59,803 nucleotides of DNA, from assembly GCA_905197485.1 (NCBI GenBank), contig CAJJYZ010000012.1:1-59803 (forward strand), written 5' to 3'. Below are positions 35,493-44,685 of the stretch, piece after piece (position 1 is the stretch's first letter; each line of letters begins with the position of its first letter). The DNA comes from an uncultured Lachnospiraceae bacterium. Its GTDB lineage: Bacteria; Bacillota; Clostridia; Lachnospirales; Lachnospiraceae. The notes under the pieces are model-generated. The model was not told the origin of the DNA. It searched no databases and saw nothing but the letters and a program-made list of their open reading frames with translations. The translations under genes were made by a program, and so were the position numbers.

Positions 35493-35652
35493 TTTTTTCG
35501 TCCTTTCTACATTTGTTACATAAGTATTATAGAATACAGAGAAATGTATCGCAATTATTAATTTTTGAAATTTGCTATATACAAGTAGAAAACTAAGTAT
35601 TATAATACAAAAGATAGTGATTTTGGAGAGTTAGAAAGAGGAGAAACACTAA

Positions 35653-37212
35653 ATGAGCGATTCAAACAAGAAGAGAAAAAAAGTATCAAAACCAAAGGAT
35701 ACCGTAGAGAAAGGCACAGTTGAAGAGGGAGAAAAAGAGCTTGTTTTCTTATATGACGACGATGAGGTGAATCCAAACTATAATAAGGAAGCAGATGAAG
35801 AGAGAAAGGCAAAAAAGAAAAAGGTGAAGAAGACGATAGGAATTGTGGCTGCGTCGATTGTAGGCGTGATTCTTGCAGTTTACCTTGGATTTGCATTGTT
35901 TTTCCATAGTCATTTTTATTTTAATACGAAGATTAACGGCAATAATTTCAGCGCAAAAAGTATCGAAGATGTGGAGAAATACATGTCCGGTCAGGTGGAC
36001 GGATATACGTTGACTCTGATTGGCAACGATAATACGACGGAAACCATTACCGGCAAAGAAATTTCCCTGAAATATAAAAAGGGGGATGGACTTCAGAAAG
36101 CATTGGATTCACAGAATGCATTTCTATGGCCGAAGGCTTTCTTTGAAAAAGAAGAACTTCATGTGGAAGTCGGAGTAGAATATGATAAAGCGGCGCTGGA
36201 TAAAAAGATTGCTTCTTTGAAGAGCGTGACGAACCCGTCTCCGACAGAGTCTGCATCTGCTACACCGGTATTTGACGGGAATCAATTTGTCATTCAAAAA
36301 GAAGTGTACGGCAATAAAGTAGATGTGGCAGCGCTTACGAAGGCGGTTGAAGAACATCTGAACGGATTTGTGGACACATTAAATATGGAAGAAAGCAAAA
36401 GCTATATTCAGCCGAAATTCGTAGAGAGTTCCAAAGAGGTGGCGGAAGCAAGGGATAAGATGAACGAGTATTTGAAGGCAAATGTTACGTATGATTTCCG
36501 CCCGTATACAGAGGTGGTAGATAAAACTATTATCTCCGGCTGGCTGACTGTCGATGCGAATATGCAGGTGACGTTCCAGAAGGAGAAGGTAAAAGAATAC
36601 ATTAAACAGCTCGCGGACAAATACGATACGTCAGGAAAACCACGTTCCTTTGTGACAGCAAACGGTAATACCGTAGAAGTCAGAAACGGTGTCTACGGAT
36701 GGAAAATCAATCAGAATAAAGAATACGAGAAACTGGTTGCGAACATTGAAGCCGGAGAAACGGTGACAAGAGAGCCGGAATACAGCAGACGCGCGGAGAG
36801 CCATGAGGGAAATGACTTTGGAAACACGTATGTGGAGATTGATTTGACAAGACAGCATCTGTGGTTTATCAAAGACGGACAGAAAATCATGGAATCCGAC
36901 GTGGTAACAGGGAATCCAAACAAAGGAAACGCGACGCCGCAGGGAGTCTATACACTGACTTATAAGACGAAGAACGCGGTGCTTCGTGGACCAAAACAGC
37001 CGGATGGAAGCTATGAATGGGAATCTCCGGTCGATTACTGGATGCCGTTTAACGGTGGAATCGGAATGCATGACGCGAAGTGGCAGTCCGCATTCGGAGG
37101 CTCCAGATACCAGACGCATGGTTCTCATGGCTGTGTCAATATGCCGTTAGAGAAGGCGAAGGAAATCTATGGCTATATCAATGCAGGAACTCCGGTTATC
37201 TGCCATTACTAA
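35653..37212 (+). CDS. L,D-transpeptidase with peptidoglycan-binding region (YkuD)
   Basis: 519 residues. A charged cytoplasmic N-terminus is followed by one transmembrane helix (about 60-80), two PG_binding_4-type segments (about 110-370) and a C-terminal YkuD domain. The catalytic motif HGSHGCVNMP has Cys494. It makes 3-3 cross-links or attaches wall proteins. Its last codon is followed 21 bp later by tgt, so the genes probably share a transcript. A GAGAGTTAGAAAGAGGAG element provides the ribosome site. Confidence 0.9.
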   Translation: MSDSNKKRKKVSKPKDTVEKGTVEEGEKELVFLYDDDEVNPNYNKEADEERKAKKKKVKKTIGIVAASIVGVILAVYLGFALFFHSHFYFNTKINGNNFSAKSIEDVEKYMSGQVDGYTLTLIGNDNTTETITGKEISLKYKKGDGLQKALDSQNAFLWPKAFFEKEELHVEVGVEYDKAALDKKIASLKSVTNPSPTESASATPVFDGNQFVIQKEVYGNKVDVAALTKAVEEHLNGFVDTLNMEESKSYIQPKFVESSKEVAEARDKMNEYLKANVTYDFRPYTEVVDKTIISGWLTVDANMQVTFQKEKVKEYIKQLADKYDTSGKPRSFVTANGNTVEVRNGVYGWKINQNKEYEKLVANIEAGETVTREPEYSRRAESHEGNDFGNTYVEIDLTRQHLWFIKDGQKIMESDVVTGNPNKGNATPQGVYTLTYKTKNAVLRGPKQPDGSYEWESPVDYWMPFNGGIGMHDAKWQSAFGGSRYQTHGSHGCVNMPLEKAKEIYGYINAGTPVICHY

Positions 37213-37233
37213 TTGAGAAAAGGATGCAATAAC

Positions 37234-38361
37234 ATGTATAAGATTATAAAAAAAGACGGTCTTGCGAAAAGAGGAAGACTGGAGACAGTACATGGAGTCA
37301 TTGAGACTCCGGTATTTATGAATGTAGGTACAGCGGCCGCTATCAAAGGCGCTGTCTCTACAGACGATTTACAGCAGATTAAGACGCAGGTGGAGCTTTC
37401 TAATACGTATCATCTGCACGTACGCCCGGGAGACCAGGTGATTAAGAAACTGGGAGGGCTTCATAAGTTTATGGTATGGGACAAACCGATTCTTACGGAC
37501 TCCGGCGGATTTCAGGTATTTTCCCTTGCCGGACTCCGAAAGATTAAGGAGGAAGGCGTCTACTTCCAGTCCCACATTGACGGAAGAAAGATTTTCATGG
37601 GACCGGAAGAAAGCATGCAGATTCAGTCAAATCTTGCGTCTACGATTGCGATGGCATTCGATGAGTGTCCATCCAGTGTGGCAAGCAGAGAGTATATACA
37701 GAATTCGGTAGACCGCACGACAAGATGGCTGAAACGATGTAAAAACGAGATGGCAAGATTGAATTCCTTAGAGGATACTATCAATAAGAATCAGCTTCTT
37801 TTCGGAATCAACCAAGGTGCAATCTATGAAGATATCCGAGTGGAGCATGCCAAACGTATCGCGGAACTGGATTTGGACGGATATGCGTTAGGCGGTCTTG
37901 CCGTTGGAGAATCCCATGAGGAGATGTATCGGATTCTGGATGTGACGGTGCCGCATCTTCCGGAGAACAAACCGACGTATCTGATGGGTGTGGGAACTCC
38001 GGCGAATATTCTGGAGGCAGTCGACCGAGGTGTTGATTTCTTTGACTGTGTATATCCAAGCAGAAACGGAAGACATGGTCACGTATATACAAACCATGGA
38101 AAGATTAATCTTTTTAATGCAAAATATGAATTGGACGACCGCCCGATTGAAGAAGGATGCCAGTGCCCTGCCTGCAGGACATATAGCAGAGCATACATCA
38201 GACATTTGCTGAAAGCGAAGGAAATGCTTGGCATGAGACTTTGTGTGCTCCATAATTTATATTTTTACAATACGATGATGGAAGAAATCAGAGAAGCAAT
38301 CGAAGAAGGAAGATATCAAGAATATAAGAAACAGAAACTTGACAGGATGTCCGGAAAATAG
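37234..38361 (+). CDS. tgt: tRNA-guanine transglycosylase
   Basis: 375 residues from ATG 37234, preceded by AAAAGGATG; an upstream extension to 37213 has no ribosome site. It exchanges guanine-34 for preQ1 in tRNAs on the queuosine path. Visible motifs: nucleophile region MGVGTPANILEAVDRGVDFFDCV, with the catalytic Asp in DCVYPSRNGRHG, base-recognition LTDSGGFQVFSL near residue 88, and zinc site CQCPACRTY with a later His. yajC follows 39 bp downstream, the usual neighbour. Confidence 0.96.
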   Translation: MYKIIKKDGLAKRGRLETVHGVIETPVFMNVGTAAAIKGAVSTDDLQQIKTQVELSNTYHLHVRPGDQVIKKLGGLHKFMVWDKPILTDSGGFQVFSLAGLRKIKEEGVYFQSHIDGRKIFMGPEESMQIQSNLASTIAMAFDECPSSVASREYIQNSVDRTTRWLKRCKNEMARLNSLEDTINKNQLLFGINQGAIYEDIRVEHAKRIAELDLDGYALGGLAVGESHEEMYRILDVTVPHLPENKPTYLMGVGTPANILEAVDRGVDFFDCVYPSRNGRHGHVYTNHGKINLFNAKYELDDRPIEEGCQCPACRTYSRAYIRHLLKAKEMLGMRLCVLHNLYFYNTMMEEIREAIEEGRYQEYKKQKLDRMSGK

Positions 38362-38400
38362 TATTATTGTAATAGCGTTAAATTTTAGGAGGAAGTTAGA

Positions 38401-38679
38401 ATGGGTCTTATAGGAATGATTCTTATGTATGCAATTATTATCGGAGGTTTCTGGTTTTTACTTATGCGTCCTCAGAAAAAGGAGCAGAAGAGAATTCAGC
38501 TTATGCTTTCCGAATTAGCTGTAGGAGACACAGTTTTGACAACTTGTGGTTTTTACGGCGTTGTAATTGACGTACAGGAAGACGATGTTGTTGTAGAATT
38601 CGGTAACAACAAGAATTGCCGTATCCCAATGCAGAAGGGCGCAATTACACAGGTAGAGAAGCCTGCAATTGAAGGATAA
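38401..38679 (+). CDS. yajC: Preprotein translocase subunit YajC
   Basis: 92 residues. One N-terminal membrane helix (about 5-22) ends in RPQKKEQKR, followed by the small conserved domain with VGDTVLTTCGFYGVV. It is an accessory subunit of the Sec translocon (SecDF-YajC). A TTAGGAGG site precedes the ATG. Position after tgt is conserved in many bacteria. Confidence 0.94.
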   Translation: MGLIGMILMYAIIIGGFWFLLMRPQKKEQKRIQLMLSELAVGDTVLTTCGFYGVVIDVQEDDVVVEFGNNKNCRIPMQKGAITQVEKPAIEG

Positions 38680-38694
38680 TTGAATAAGAGATAC

Positions 38695-38729
38695 AAGGGG
38701 AATATGCAGTCAGGCATATTCCCTTTTTA
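38695..38729 (+). terminator. Terminator after yajC
   Basis: AAGGGGAATATGC and GCATATTCCCTTTTT arms around a short loop. Confidence 0.9.
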
Positions 38730-38747
38730 AAAAAAGGAGGATATATC

Positions 38748-40535
38748 ATGGATATGAAAGAAAGAATTGCAATGTTGCGGGAGCAGATGAAGGAAAAAGG
38801 AGTGGACGTGTATATCGTTCCGACTGCTGATTTTCATCAAAGCGAATATGTGGGGGAGCATTTTAAGGCGAGAAAATTCATTACAGGATTCTCCGGCTCT
38901 GCAGGAACAGCGGTATTTACCGCAACAGAAGCGCGTCTGTGGGTAGACGGAAGGTACTTTATCCAGGCAGCGGCGCAGATTGCAGGTACGACAATTGAGA
39001 TGATGAAGATGGGAGAGCCTGGAGTTCCGACGATTGATGAATATCTGAAAGAAGCAATTCCGGAGAATGGAACGCTCGGATTTGACGGACGTGTTGTCGC
39101 AATGGGCGCGGGGCTTCGATATGAGAAGATTGTCAATGAGAAGCATGGAAAGATTGTGTATGAGTATGACTTGATTGATGCTATCTGGAATGACCGTCCG
39201 GAATTATCGAAGGAACCTGTTTTCGCATTGGAAGAGAAATATACAGGGGAGACTATCGCAAGTAAATTGCAGAGAATCCGGGAATATATGAAGGAAAGCG
39301 AAGCGACGGTTCATGTGCTGACAACGTTGGATGATATTTGCTGGACATTGAATATCCGCGGAAATGATATCGAATTCTTCCCGCTCGTTCTTGCTTATGC
39401 AATCATCACGATGGACAAGATGCATTTATATATTGAGAAAGAAAAATTAAATGATGAGATACAGGTATCGTTTGCAGAAAACGGAATCGTAATTCATCCG
39501 TATAACGATATCTATGAAGACATCAAATCCTACGGAGCGGGAGAAACATTATTGATTGACCCGGCACGATTGAATTATGCGCTCTATGGAAACATTTCTC
39601 CAGATGCAAAGAAAGTGGAGAAACAGAATCCGGAAGAACTGTTCAAAGGAATCAAAAATCCGGTGGAGATAGAAAATATCCGAAAGGCTCAGATTAAGGA
39701 TAGCGTTGCTCACGTCCGCTTTATGAAATGGGTAAAAGAAAATGTCGGTAAGATGACGATTACAGAGATGAGCGCGGCAGAGAAATTGGATGAATTCCGG
39801 GTAGAGATGGGGAATTTCATCCGCCCAAGCTTTGAACCGATTTCTTCTTATGGGGAACATGCGGCGCTTTGCCACTACACGTCCTCACCGGAGACAGATG
39901 TGGAATTGAAAGAGGGAAATGTATTCCTGACAGATACAGGTGCAGGATTCTATGAAGGCTCTACAGATATCACAAGAACTTATGCGTTGGGAGAGATTCC
40001 GGATATTATGAAGGAACACTTTACGTTGGTTGTTATGTGTAACTTAAGCCTCGCAAGTGCGAAATTTGTAAAAGGATGCACAGGAAGCAATTTAGACCCA
40101 TTCGCAAGAAAACCACTCTGGGACAGAGGACTCGATTTCAATCATGGAACAGGACATGGCGTAGGATATCTTCTGAATATTCATGAAGGTCCGGAGAATA
40201 TCGGATGGAGAAGCCGCGGAAGCAATATCGTAGAGCTTCAGGAGGGCATGATTTTCACAGATGAGCCGGGTATGTATATCGAAGGTTCCCATGGCGTCCG
40301 TCTGGAGAACGAATTACTTGTTCGTGAAGGCGAGAAGAATGAATATGGACAGTTCATGTATCTGGAACCGCTTACTTATGTTCCGTTTGATTTGGATGCG
40401 TTGAATGTAGAGATGTTATCCGAAGAGTATAAGAAGCTTTTAAATGAATATCATCAGACGGTTTATGAAAAAGTTTCCCCATATTTGGAAGATGATGAGA
40501 AAGCTTGGCTGCAGAAATACACAAGAGAAATTTAA
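38748..40535 (+). CDS. Aminopeptidase P family (M24B) Xaa-Pro aminopeptidase
   Basis: 595 residues, the long three-domain form. Two creatinase-like N-terminal domains (about 1-310) precede the pita-bread M24 catalytic domain. Metal ligands are visible: DTGAGFYEGSTDITR near residue 405 (two Asp), GTGHGVGYLLNIHEGP near 465 (His), and Glu residues in DEPGMYIEG and RLENELLV. It removes N-terminal residues ahead of proline in the cytoplasm. An AAAGGAGG site precedes the ATG. The gene is monocistronic. Confidence 0.93.
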   Translation: MDMKERIAMLREQMKEKGVDVYIVPTADFHQSEYVGEHFKARKFITGFSGSAGTAVFTATEARLWVDGRYFIQAAAQIAGTTIEMMKMGEPGVPTIDEYLKEAIPENGTLGFDGRVVAMGAGLRYEKIVNEKHGKIVYEYDLIDAIWNDRPELSKEPVFALEEKYTGETIASKLQRIREYMKESEATVHVLTTLDDICWTLNIRGNDIEFFPLVLAYAIITMDKMHLYIEKEKLNDEIQVSFAENGIVIHPYNDIYEDIKSYGAGETLLIDPARLNYALYGNISPDAKKVEKQNPEELFKGIKNPVEIENIRKAQIKDSVAHVRFMKWVKENVGKMTITEMSAAEKLDEFRVEMGNFIRPSFEPISSYGEHAALCHYTSSPETDVELKEGNVFLTDTGAGFYEGSTDITRTYALGEIPDIMKEHFTLVVMCNLSLASAKFVKGCTGSNLDPFARKPLWDRGLDFNHGTGHGVGYLLNIHEGPENIGWRSRGSNIVELQEGMIFTDEPGMYIEGSHGVRLENELLVREGEKNEYGQFMYLEPLTYVPFDLDALNVEMLSEEYKKLLNEYHQTVYEKVSPYLEDDEKAWLQKYTREI

Positions 40536-40617
40536 GATAACACGTTTGCAACAAAAATGTTACGAAAGCCCGTAAACACGTTAAAAAAATTTAAGGAAAT
40601 ATTAAACGGTATGGTTA

Positions 40618-40646
40618 TTGCTTCGATAAGACTCCTGAATTATAAT
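40618..40646 (+). promoter_or_regulatory. Promoter of the polysaccharide deacetylase gene
   Basis: TTGCTT (40618-40623), a 17-bp spacer and TATAAT (40641-40646). About 55 bp upstream, TGCAAC-AAAAA-TGTTAC (40547-40563) is a WalR-like box with one mismatch. Confidence 0.7.
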
Positions 40647-40686
40647 GATAGATAAGAGAAATATGAAATAGTCAGGGGTAGTACAA

Positions 40687-41955
40687 ATGAGTAATGAAAG
40701 TATCCGAATGGAGCGGCAAAATGAAAGAATACGTCAGGTAAGGAGACAGAGAATCTGTCTGGCGGTGATTCTTGCGGCGGTTGTGCTGATTGGAGGAACC
40801 ATCACGATGATTCTTGTGAGAAAACCGAAGTTTCTTGTAAAAACCGAGTCTCTTTCCATGATACAGGATGAGGCAGTTCCGAAGTTTCAGGTGAGTGTGA
40901 CAGTCAAGGGAAGCAAGAAGAAAGTCCTTGATAAGAAGACAGGCTATACGGCAGGGAATTTGGAGAAGGATTTGAAAGCCGGAGCGAACTATGAGCTTGC
41001 CTGCAAGGCGGATGGAAAGACAGACGGGAAATTTAAGATTCAGTTTAAATTGTCCGAGAGTCTTCAGAAAAAGCTGGATAAAGAATGGGCGCGAAAATTA
41101 AAATTCACAGTCGAAGAGGGGACATTGACTGTGAAGAACAAATATGGAGCGTGGGACGGCGACAAATTCAAGAAGATAAACGGAGAATATGCGAAGAATG
41201 AATTCATTCCGTATCAAGGGGAGCGTTACTATTTTGGTGAAGACGGGAAAAAAGTGACGAAAGAGACACAGGTAGGCGGGAAGCTCTATACTTTCACGAA
41301 GGACGGGAAAGTGAAGTCAGAAAAATTCTATGTGGATCCGGCGAAGCCGATGATTGCGCTTACATTTGACGACGGTCCGGGGCCGGAGACAGAGAAACTT
41401 CTCGCAACCTTGGAGCAATACAATTCAAGAGCCACATTTTTCATGGTAGGAAGTCAGGTTGCGAAATATCCTGACACCATTAAGAAGATGCAAGAAATCG
41501 GATGTGAGCTCGGAAACCATACGGCGGAACATAAGAATCTGACAGAGTTATCCGACCAGCAGATTAAGGATGCGATTAACAGCGTGTCAGCCAAGGTTGC
41601 AGAAGCAAGCGGCGGAGCGCCGACTACGGTAACAAGACCTCCTTTCGGAGCCTATGACGACCATGTGAAGGCAGTGGCTCCGGAACCGTTGATTATGTGG
41701 TCGATTGATACGCTGGATTGGAAGACAAGGAATGTTGAGAGCACCATCAAATCTGTCAATGGGGCGACAGATGGCGATATTATTCTGATGCACGATATTC
41801 ATAAAACATCTATAGAGGCGGCAATCAAATTGATTCCTCAATTGGTGGAGAAGGGATATCAGCTTGTGACAGTCAGTGAGATGGCGGAAGCAAGAGGCGT
41901 CAAGCTTGAGAATGGAGGCGTCTATTTCTCATTTTATAAGCAAGAGCAAAAATAA
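40687..41955 (+). CDS. Membrane-anchored polysaccharide deacetylase (NodB domain)
   Basis: 422 residues. One N-terminal membrane helix (about 24-44) leads to an extracellular region of small beta repeats (about 50-215) and a C-terminal NodB homology domain. Catalytic features: MIALTFDDGPGPET near residue 221 (Asp-Asp), HTAEH near 279 (two metal His), RPPFGAYD near 318, and LMHDIHKTS near 363. It probably deacetylates peptidoglycan N-acetyl sugars, which lowers lysozyme sensitivity; the exact substrate is inferred. It has its own promoter and terminator. Confidence 0.9.
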   Translation: MSNESIRMERQNERIRQVRRQRICLAVILAAVVLIGGTITMILVRKPKFLVKTESLSMIQDEAVPKFQVSVTVKGSKKKVLDKKTGYTAGNLEKDLKAGANYELACKADGKTDGKFKIQFKLSESLQKKLDKEWARKLKFTVEEGTLTVKNKYGAWDGDKFKKINGEYAKNEFIPYQGERYYFGEDGKKVTKETQVGGKLYTFTKDGKVKSEKFYVDPAKPMIALTFDDGPGPETEKLLATLEQYNSRATFFMVGSQVAKYPDTIKKMQEIGCELGNHTAEHKNLTELSDQQIKDAINSVSAKVAEASGGAPTTVTRPPFGAYDDHVKAVAPEPLIMWSIDTLDWKTRNVESTIKSVNGATDGDIILMHDIHKTSIEAAIKLIPQLVEKGYQLVTVSEMAEARGVKLENGGVYFSFYKQEQK

Positions 41956-41970
41956 GGATTTCTAATACAG

Positions 41971-42005
41971 AGAGGGAACGACTCAGCACGAGCCGTTCCC
42001 TCTTT
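41971..42005. terminator. Terminator between the deacetylase gene and prs
   Basis: AGAGGGAACG and CGTTCCCTCT arms with a further CTC/GAG pair inside, then TT. It may serve both converging genes. Confidence 0.85.
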
Positions 42006-42029
42006 AAAAATCTGCTTTGACAGGTAGCG

Positions 42030-43220
42030 CTATTTTACGCCTTCGCGGTGACGTTCTAATAATGCGTGTAATCTCTTTGTCGGGTTCATCACGTGGTCGA
42101 TAGAGACATCATGATTCAAGGAATCAATGATGAGTGCAAGATATTTGCTCATATCGGCTGTCAAGAAGTATGGCTTTTCGAATGCCATTGGTGGGAGGTA
42201 TGTCAAGTTTGTCGTGATGACGCGGTCCAGATATCCCTTCTCATAGTATTCGTCAAATTTGCCGAATCCATCTGTGAATAATCCGAATGTTGTACATACG
42301 AAGACACGTCCGGCTCCACGCTCTTTTAACTGCTTTGCAACATCCAGCATACTCTCGCCGGAAGAAATCATATCATCAATGATAATCAAATCTTTGCCGC
42401 GGATATCGTCGCCGAGGAACTCATGGGCAACAATCGGATTCTTACCGTTTACGATGGTAGAGTAATCCCGTCTCTTATAGAACATACCCATATCCACGCC
42501 AAGAACGTTGGAGAAGTATACGGCGCGGTGCATAGCGCCTTCATCCGGGCTGATAATCATCAGGTGATTCTTGTCCACTTTCAAATCCGGCACAGAGCGA
42601 AGAAGTACCTTCATGAATTGATACGGCGGCGTAAAGTTGTCGAATCCTTTTAATGGAATTGCGTTTTGAACGCGCGGGTCATGGGCGTCAAACGTAATAA
42701 TGTTGCTGACTCCCATATCGGTCAGTTCCTCCAGGGCAAACGCGCAGTCTAAAGACTCGCGGCGGGTGCGCTTGTGTTGGCGGCTCTCATAGAGGAACGG
42801 CATGATGACGTTCACGCGGTGTGCTTTTCCGTTGGCGGCGGAAATGATACGTTTCAGGTCCTGATAGTGGTCGTCCGGTGACATATGGTTGATATGGCCA
42901 TTCAAACTGTAGGTCATGCTATAATTGCATACGTCCACCATAACGAACAGGTCACAGCCACGTACGGTTTCTCCTATCATACCTTTTGCTTCTCCGGAGC
43001 CAAAACGAGGGCAGGAAATATCCAAAAGATAATTATCTGCTACATGTTTGGAAAAGAGAGCAGAATTGATAGAGGAATCCGTAGCTGTATGACGGAAATC
43101 CACGATATAATCATTGACTTTTTGTGCCAGTCCTTTACAGCTGTCAAGCGCTGCGATTTTCAAAGGAGCAACCGGCAATGTTTTTTCTAATTCATTTAAA
43201 TTCAGCATAGCAATCTCCAT
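42030..43220 (-). CDS. prs: Ribose-phosphate pyrophosphokinase, long form
   Basis: 396 residues, about 75 longer than the common ~315-residue PRPP synthetase. It makes PRPP for nucleotide, His and Trp synthesis. The ATP-loop region YESRQHKRTRRESLDCAF near residue 140, the metal/phosphate site FDAHDPRVQNAI near 172 and the PRPP loop DLIIIDDMISSGES near 286 are present but diverged. The extra length is spread over the N-terminus and the end. Such divergent forms occur in Lachnospiraceae. The promoter (43248-43276) has an inverted repeat over its -10. Confidence 0.9.
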   Translation of the reverse strand: MEIAMLNLNELEKTLPVAPLKIAALDSCKGLAQKVNDYIVDFRHTATDSSINSALFSKHVADNYLLDISCPRFGSGEAKGMIGETVRGCDLFVMVDVCNYSMTYSLNGHINHMSPDDHYQDLKRIISAANGKAHRVNVIMPFLYESRQHKRTRRESLDCAFALEELTDMGVSNIITFDAHDPRVQNAIPLKGFDNFTPPYQFMKVLLRSVPDLKVDKNHLMIISPDEGAMHRAVYFSNVLGVDMGMFYKRRDYSTIVNGKNPIVAHEFLGDDIRGKDLIIIDDMISSGESMLDVAKQLKERGAGRVFVCTTFGLFTDGFGKFDEYYEKGYLDRVITTNLTYLPPMAFEKPYFLTADMSKYLALIIDSLNHDVSIDHVMNPTKRLHALLERHREGVK

Positions 43221-43237
43221 TTCCTTTATCTATTGTC

Positions 43238-43255
43238 GTTATCTTTAATGATAAC
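43238..43255. promoter_or_regulatory. Inverted repeat over the prs -10 region
   Basis: GTTATC (43238-43243) and GATAAC (43250-43255) form a perfect 6-bp inverted repeat with a 6-base spacer. It overlaps the prs -10 (43248-43253), a position suited to a repressor. The regulator is unknown. Confidence 0.4.
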
Positions 43256-43276
43256 AAAAAAGACAGAGAGCTTCAA
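43248..43276 (-). promoter_or_regulatory. Promoter of prs
   Basis: On the minus strand: TTGAAG (43271-43276), a 17-bp spacer and TATCAT (43248-43253). Confidence 0.55.
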
Positions 43277-43294
43277 CTGCCTTTCTAGTAGAAA

Positions 43295-43323
43295 TTGCTT
43301 TTTTGGCAAAAGTTTAGTATGAT
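43295..43323 (+). promoter_or_regulatory. Promoter of the DUF512-der-plsY-gpsA operon
   Basis: TTGCTT (43295-43300), a 17-bp spacer and TATGAT (43318-43323), divergent from prs. Confidence 0.7.
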
Positions 43324-43357
43324 ATAAGGTAGGGAAATAAAAAACAGGAGATGGAAC

Positions 43358-44671
43358 ATGAAAAGAGAACATATTATTCGGAGTGTGGAAGAAGGAAGCA
43401 TTGCCTGGGAATTGGGAATAGAGGCGGGAGACAAACTGCTGAGTATCAATGGAAATGAAATCGAAGACGTATTTGATTATCATTTTCTTGTAAATGATGA
43501 GGAACTCGTTGTCCTCATCGAGAAGGAAGACGGGGAAGAGTGGGAGCTGGAGATTGAAAAGGATTACGAGGAAGACCTCGGCATCGAGTTTGAGCAAGGT
43601 CTGATGGATGAATATCGTTCCTGCAGAAATAAATGCATGTTCTGCTTTATCGACCAGATGCCGAAAGGGATGCGGGAGACGCTTTATTTCAAAGATGACG
43701 ATTCCAGACTCTCTTTCCTGCAAGGGAATTATATTACGCTTACGAACATGAGCGACGATGACGTGCGAAGAATTGTGAAATATCATCTGGAACCGATTAA
43801 CGTATCGTTCCAGACGACAAATCCGGAGCTGCGCTGTAAGATGCTGCACAACCGTTTTGCAGGAGAAGCTTTAAAGAAAGTGGACATCCTGTATGAGGGC
43901 GGTATTACGATGAACGGACAGATTGTATTGTGTAAAGGTGTCAATGACGGAGAGGAGCTGGAAAGAAGTATTCGTGATTTGACGAAATACCTTCCGAATC
44001 TGCAGAGTGTATCGGTAGTTCCGGTCGGACTGACAAAATACAGAGACGGGCTCTATCCGCTGGAGCCGTTTACGAAGGAAGAGGCAAAAGAGGTACTCCG
44101 CACGATTCATAAATGGCAGAATCAGATTTATGAAGAGTATGGCATTCATTTTATTCATGCAGGAGATGAATGGTATATTCTCGCGGGCGAAGAGCTTCCG
44201 GAGGAAGAACGCTATGACGGATATCTTCAGTTGGAGAACGGCGTGGGAATGTTAAGGCTTCTTATGAATGAATTTGAAGAAGGATTTGCCGCGCTGGAAG
44301 GAGACGGAAGAACGAGGGAAATCTCGATGGCAACGGGAGTGCTTGCATACCCGTATCTGAAGAAGATGCTGGAGAGATTGAAAGAAAAGTATCCGAATGT
44401 GACGGTACATCTCTATCAGATTATCAATCACTTCTTCGGAGAGAAGATTACGGTAGCAGGACTCATCACCGGGCAGGACTTGGTTGCCCAGCTAAAAGGA
44501 CAGGAATTGGGAGAGTGTCTGTATCTTCCTTGCAGCATGATGCGAAGCGGAGAAGACGTCTTCTTGGATGATATGTCGCTTCTAGATGTGAAAGAGACTT
44601 TACAAGTAGAGGTAGATATTGTAAAATCAAGCGGACAAGATTTTATTGAAGCAGTGATAAATGGAAATTAA
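43358..44671 (+). CDS. DUF512 radical-SAM protein with N-terminal PDZ domain
   Basis: 437 residues. A PDZ-like domain (about 1-65: SIAWELGIEAGDKLLSINGNEI) precedes a radical-SAM-like cluster motif CxxxCxxC (Cys89, Cys93, Cys96 in CRNKCMFC) and the DUF512 C-terminal domain. The following DQMPKGMRETLYFKDDD segment is typical of this conserved Firmicute family, whose reaction is unknown. It starts the operon with der, as in many clostridia, which suggests but does not prove a link to ribosome assembly or envelope lipid synthesis. Confidence 0.88.
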   Translation: MKREHIIRSVEEGSIAWELGIEAGDKLLSINGNEIEDVFDYHFLVNDEELVVLIEKEDGEEWELEIEKDYEEDLGIEFEQGLMDEYRSCRNKCMFCFIDQMPKGMRETLYFKDDDSRLSFLQGNYITLTNMSDDDVRRIVKYHLEPINVSFQTTNPELRCKMLHNRFAGEALKKVDILYEGGITMNGQIVLCKGVNDGEELERSIRDLTKYLPNLQSVSVVPVGLTKYRDGLYPLEPFTKEEAKEVLRTIHKWQNQIYEEYGIHFIHAGDEWYILAGEELPEEERYDGYLQLENGVGMLRLLMNEFEEGFAALEGDGRTREISMATGVLAYPYLKKMLERLKEKYPNVTVHLYQIINHFFGEKITVAGLITGQDLVAQLKGQELGECLYLPCSMMRSGEDVFLDDMSLLDVKETLQVEVDIVKSSGQDFIEAVINGN

Positions 44672-44685
44672 AAGGAGAATAGAGT

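Noticed and set aside
40547..40563. WalR box for the polysaccharide deacetylase gene
   Set aside because: One mismatch in the first half-site, and it lies about 55 bp upstream of the -35, so it is kept only as a hint within the promoter entry.
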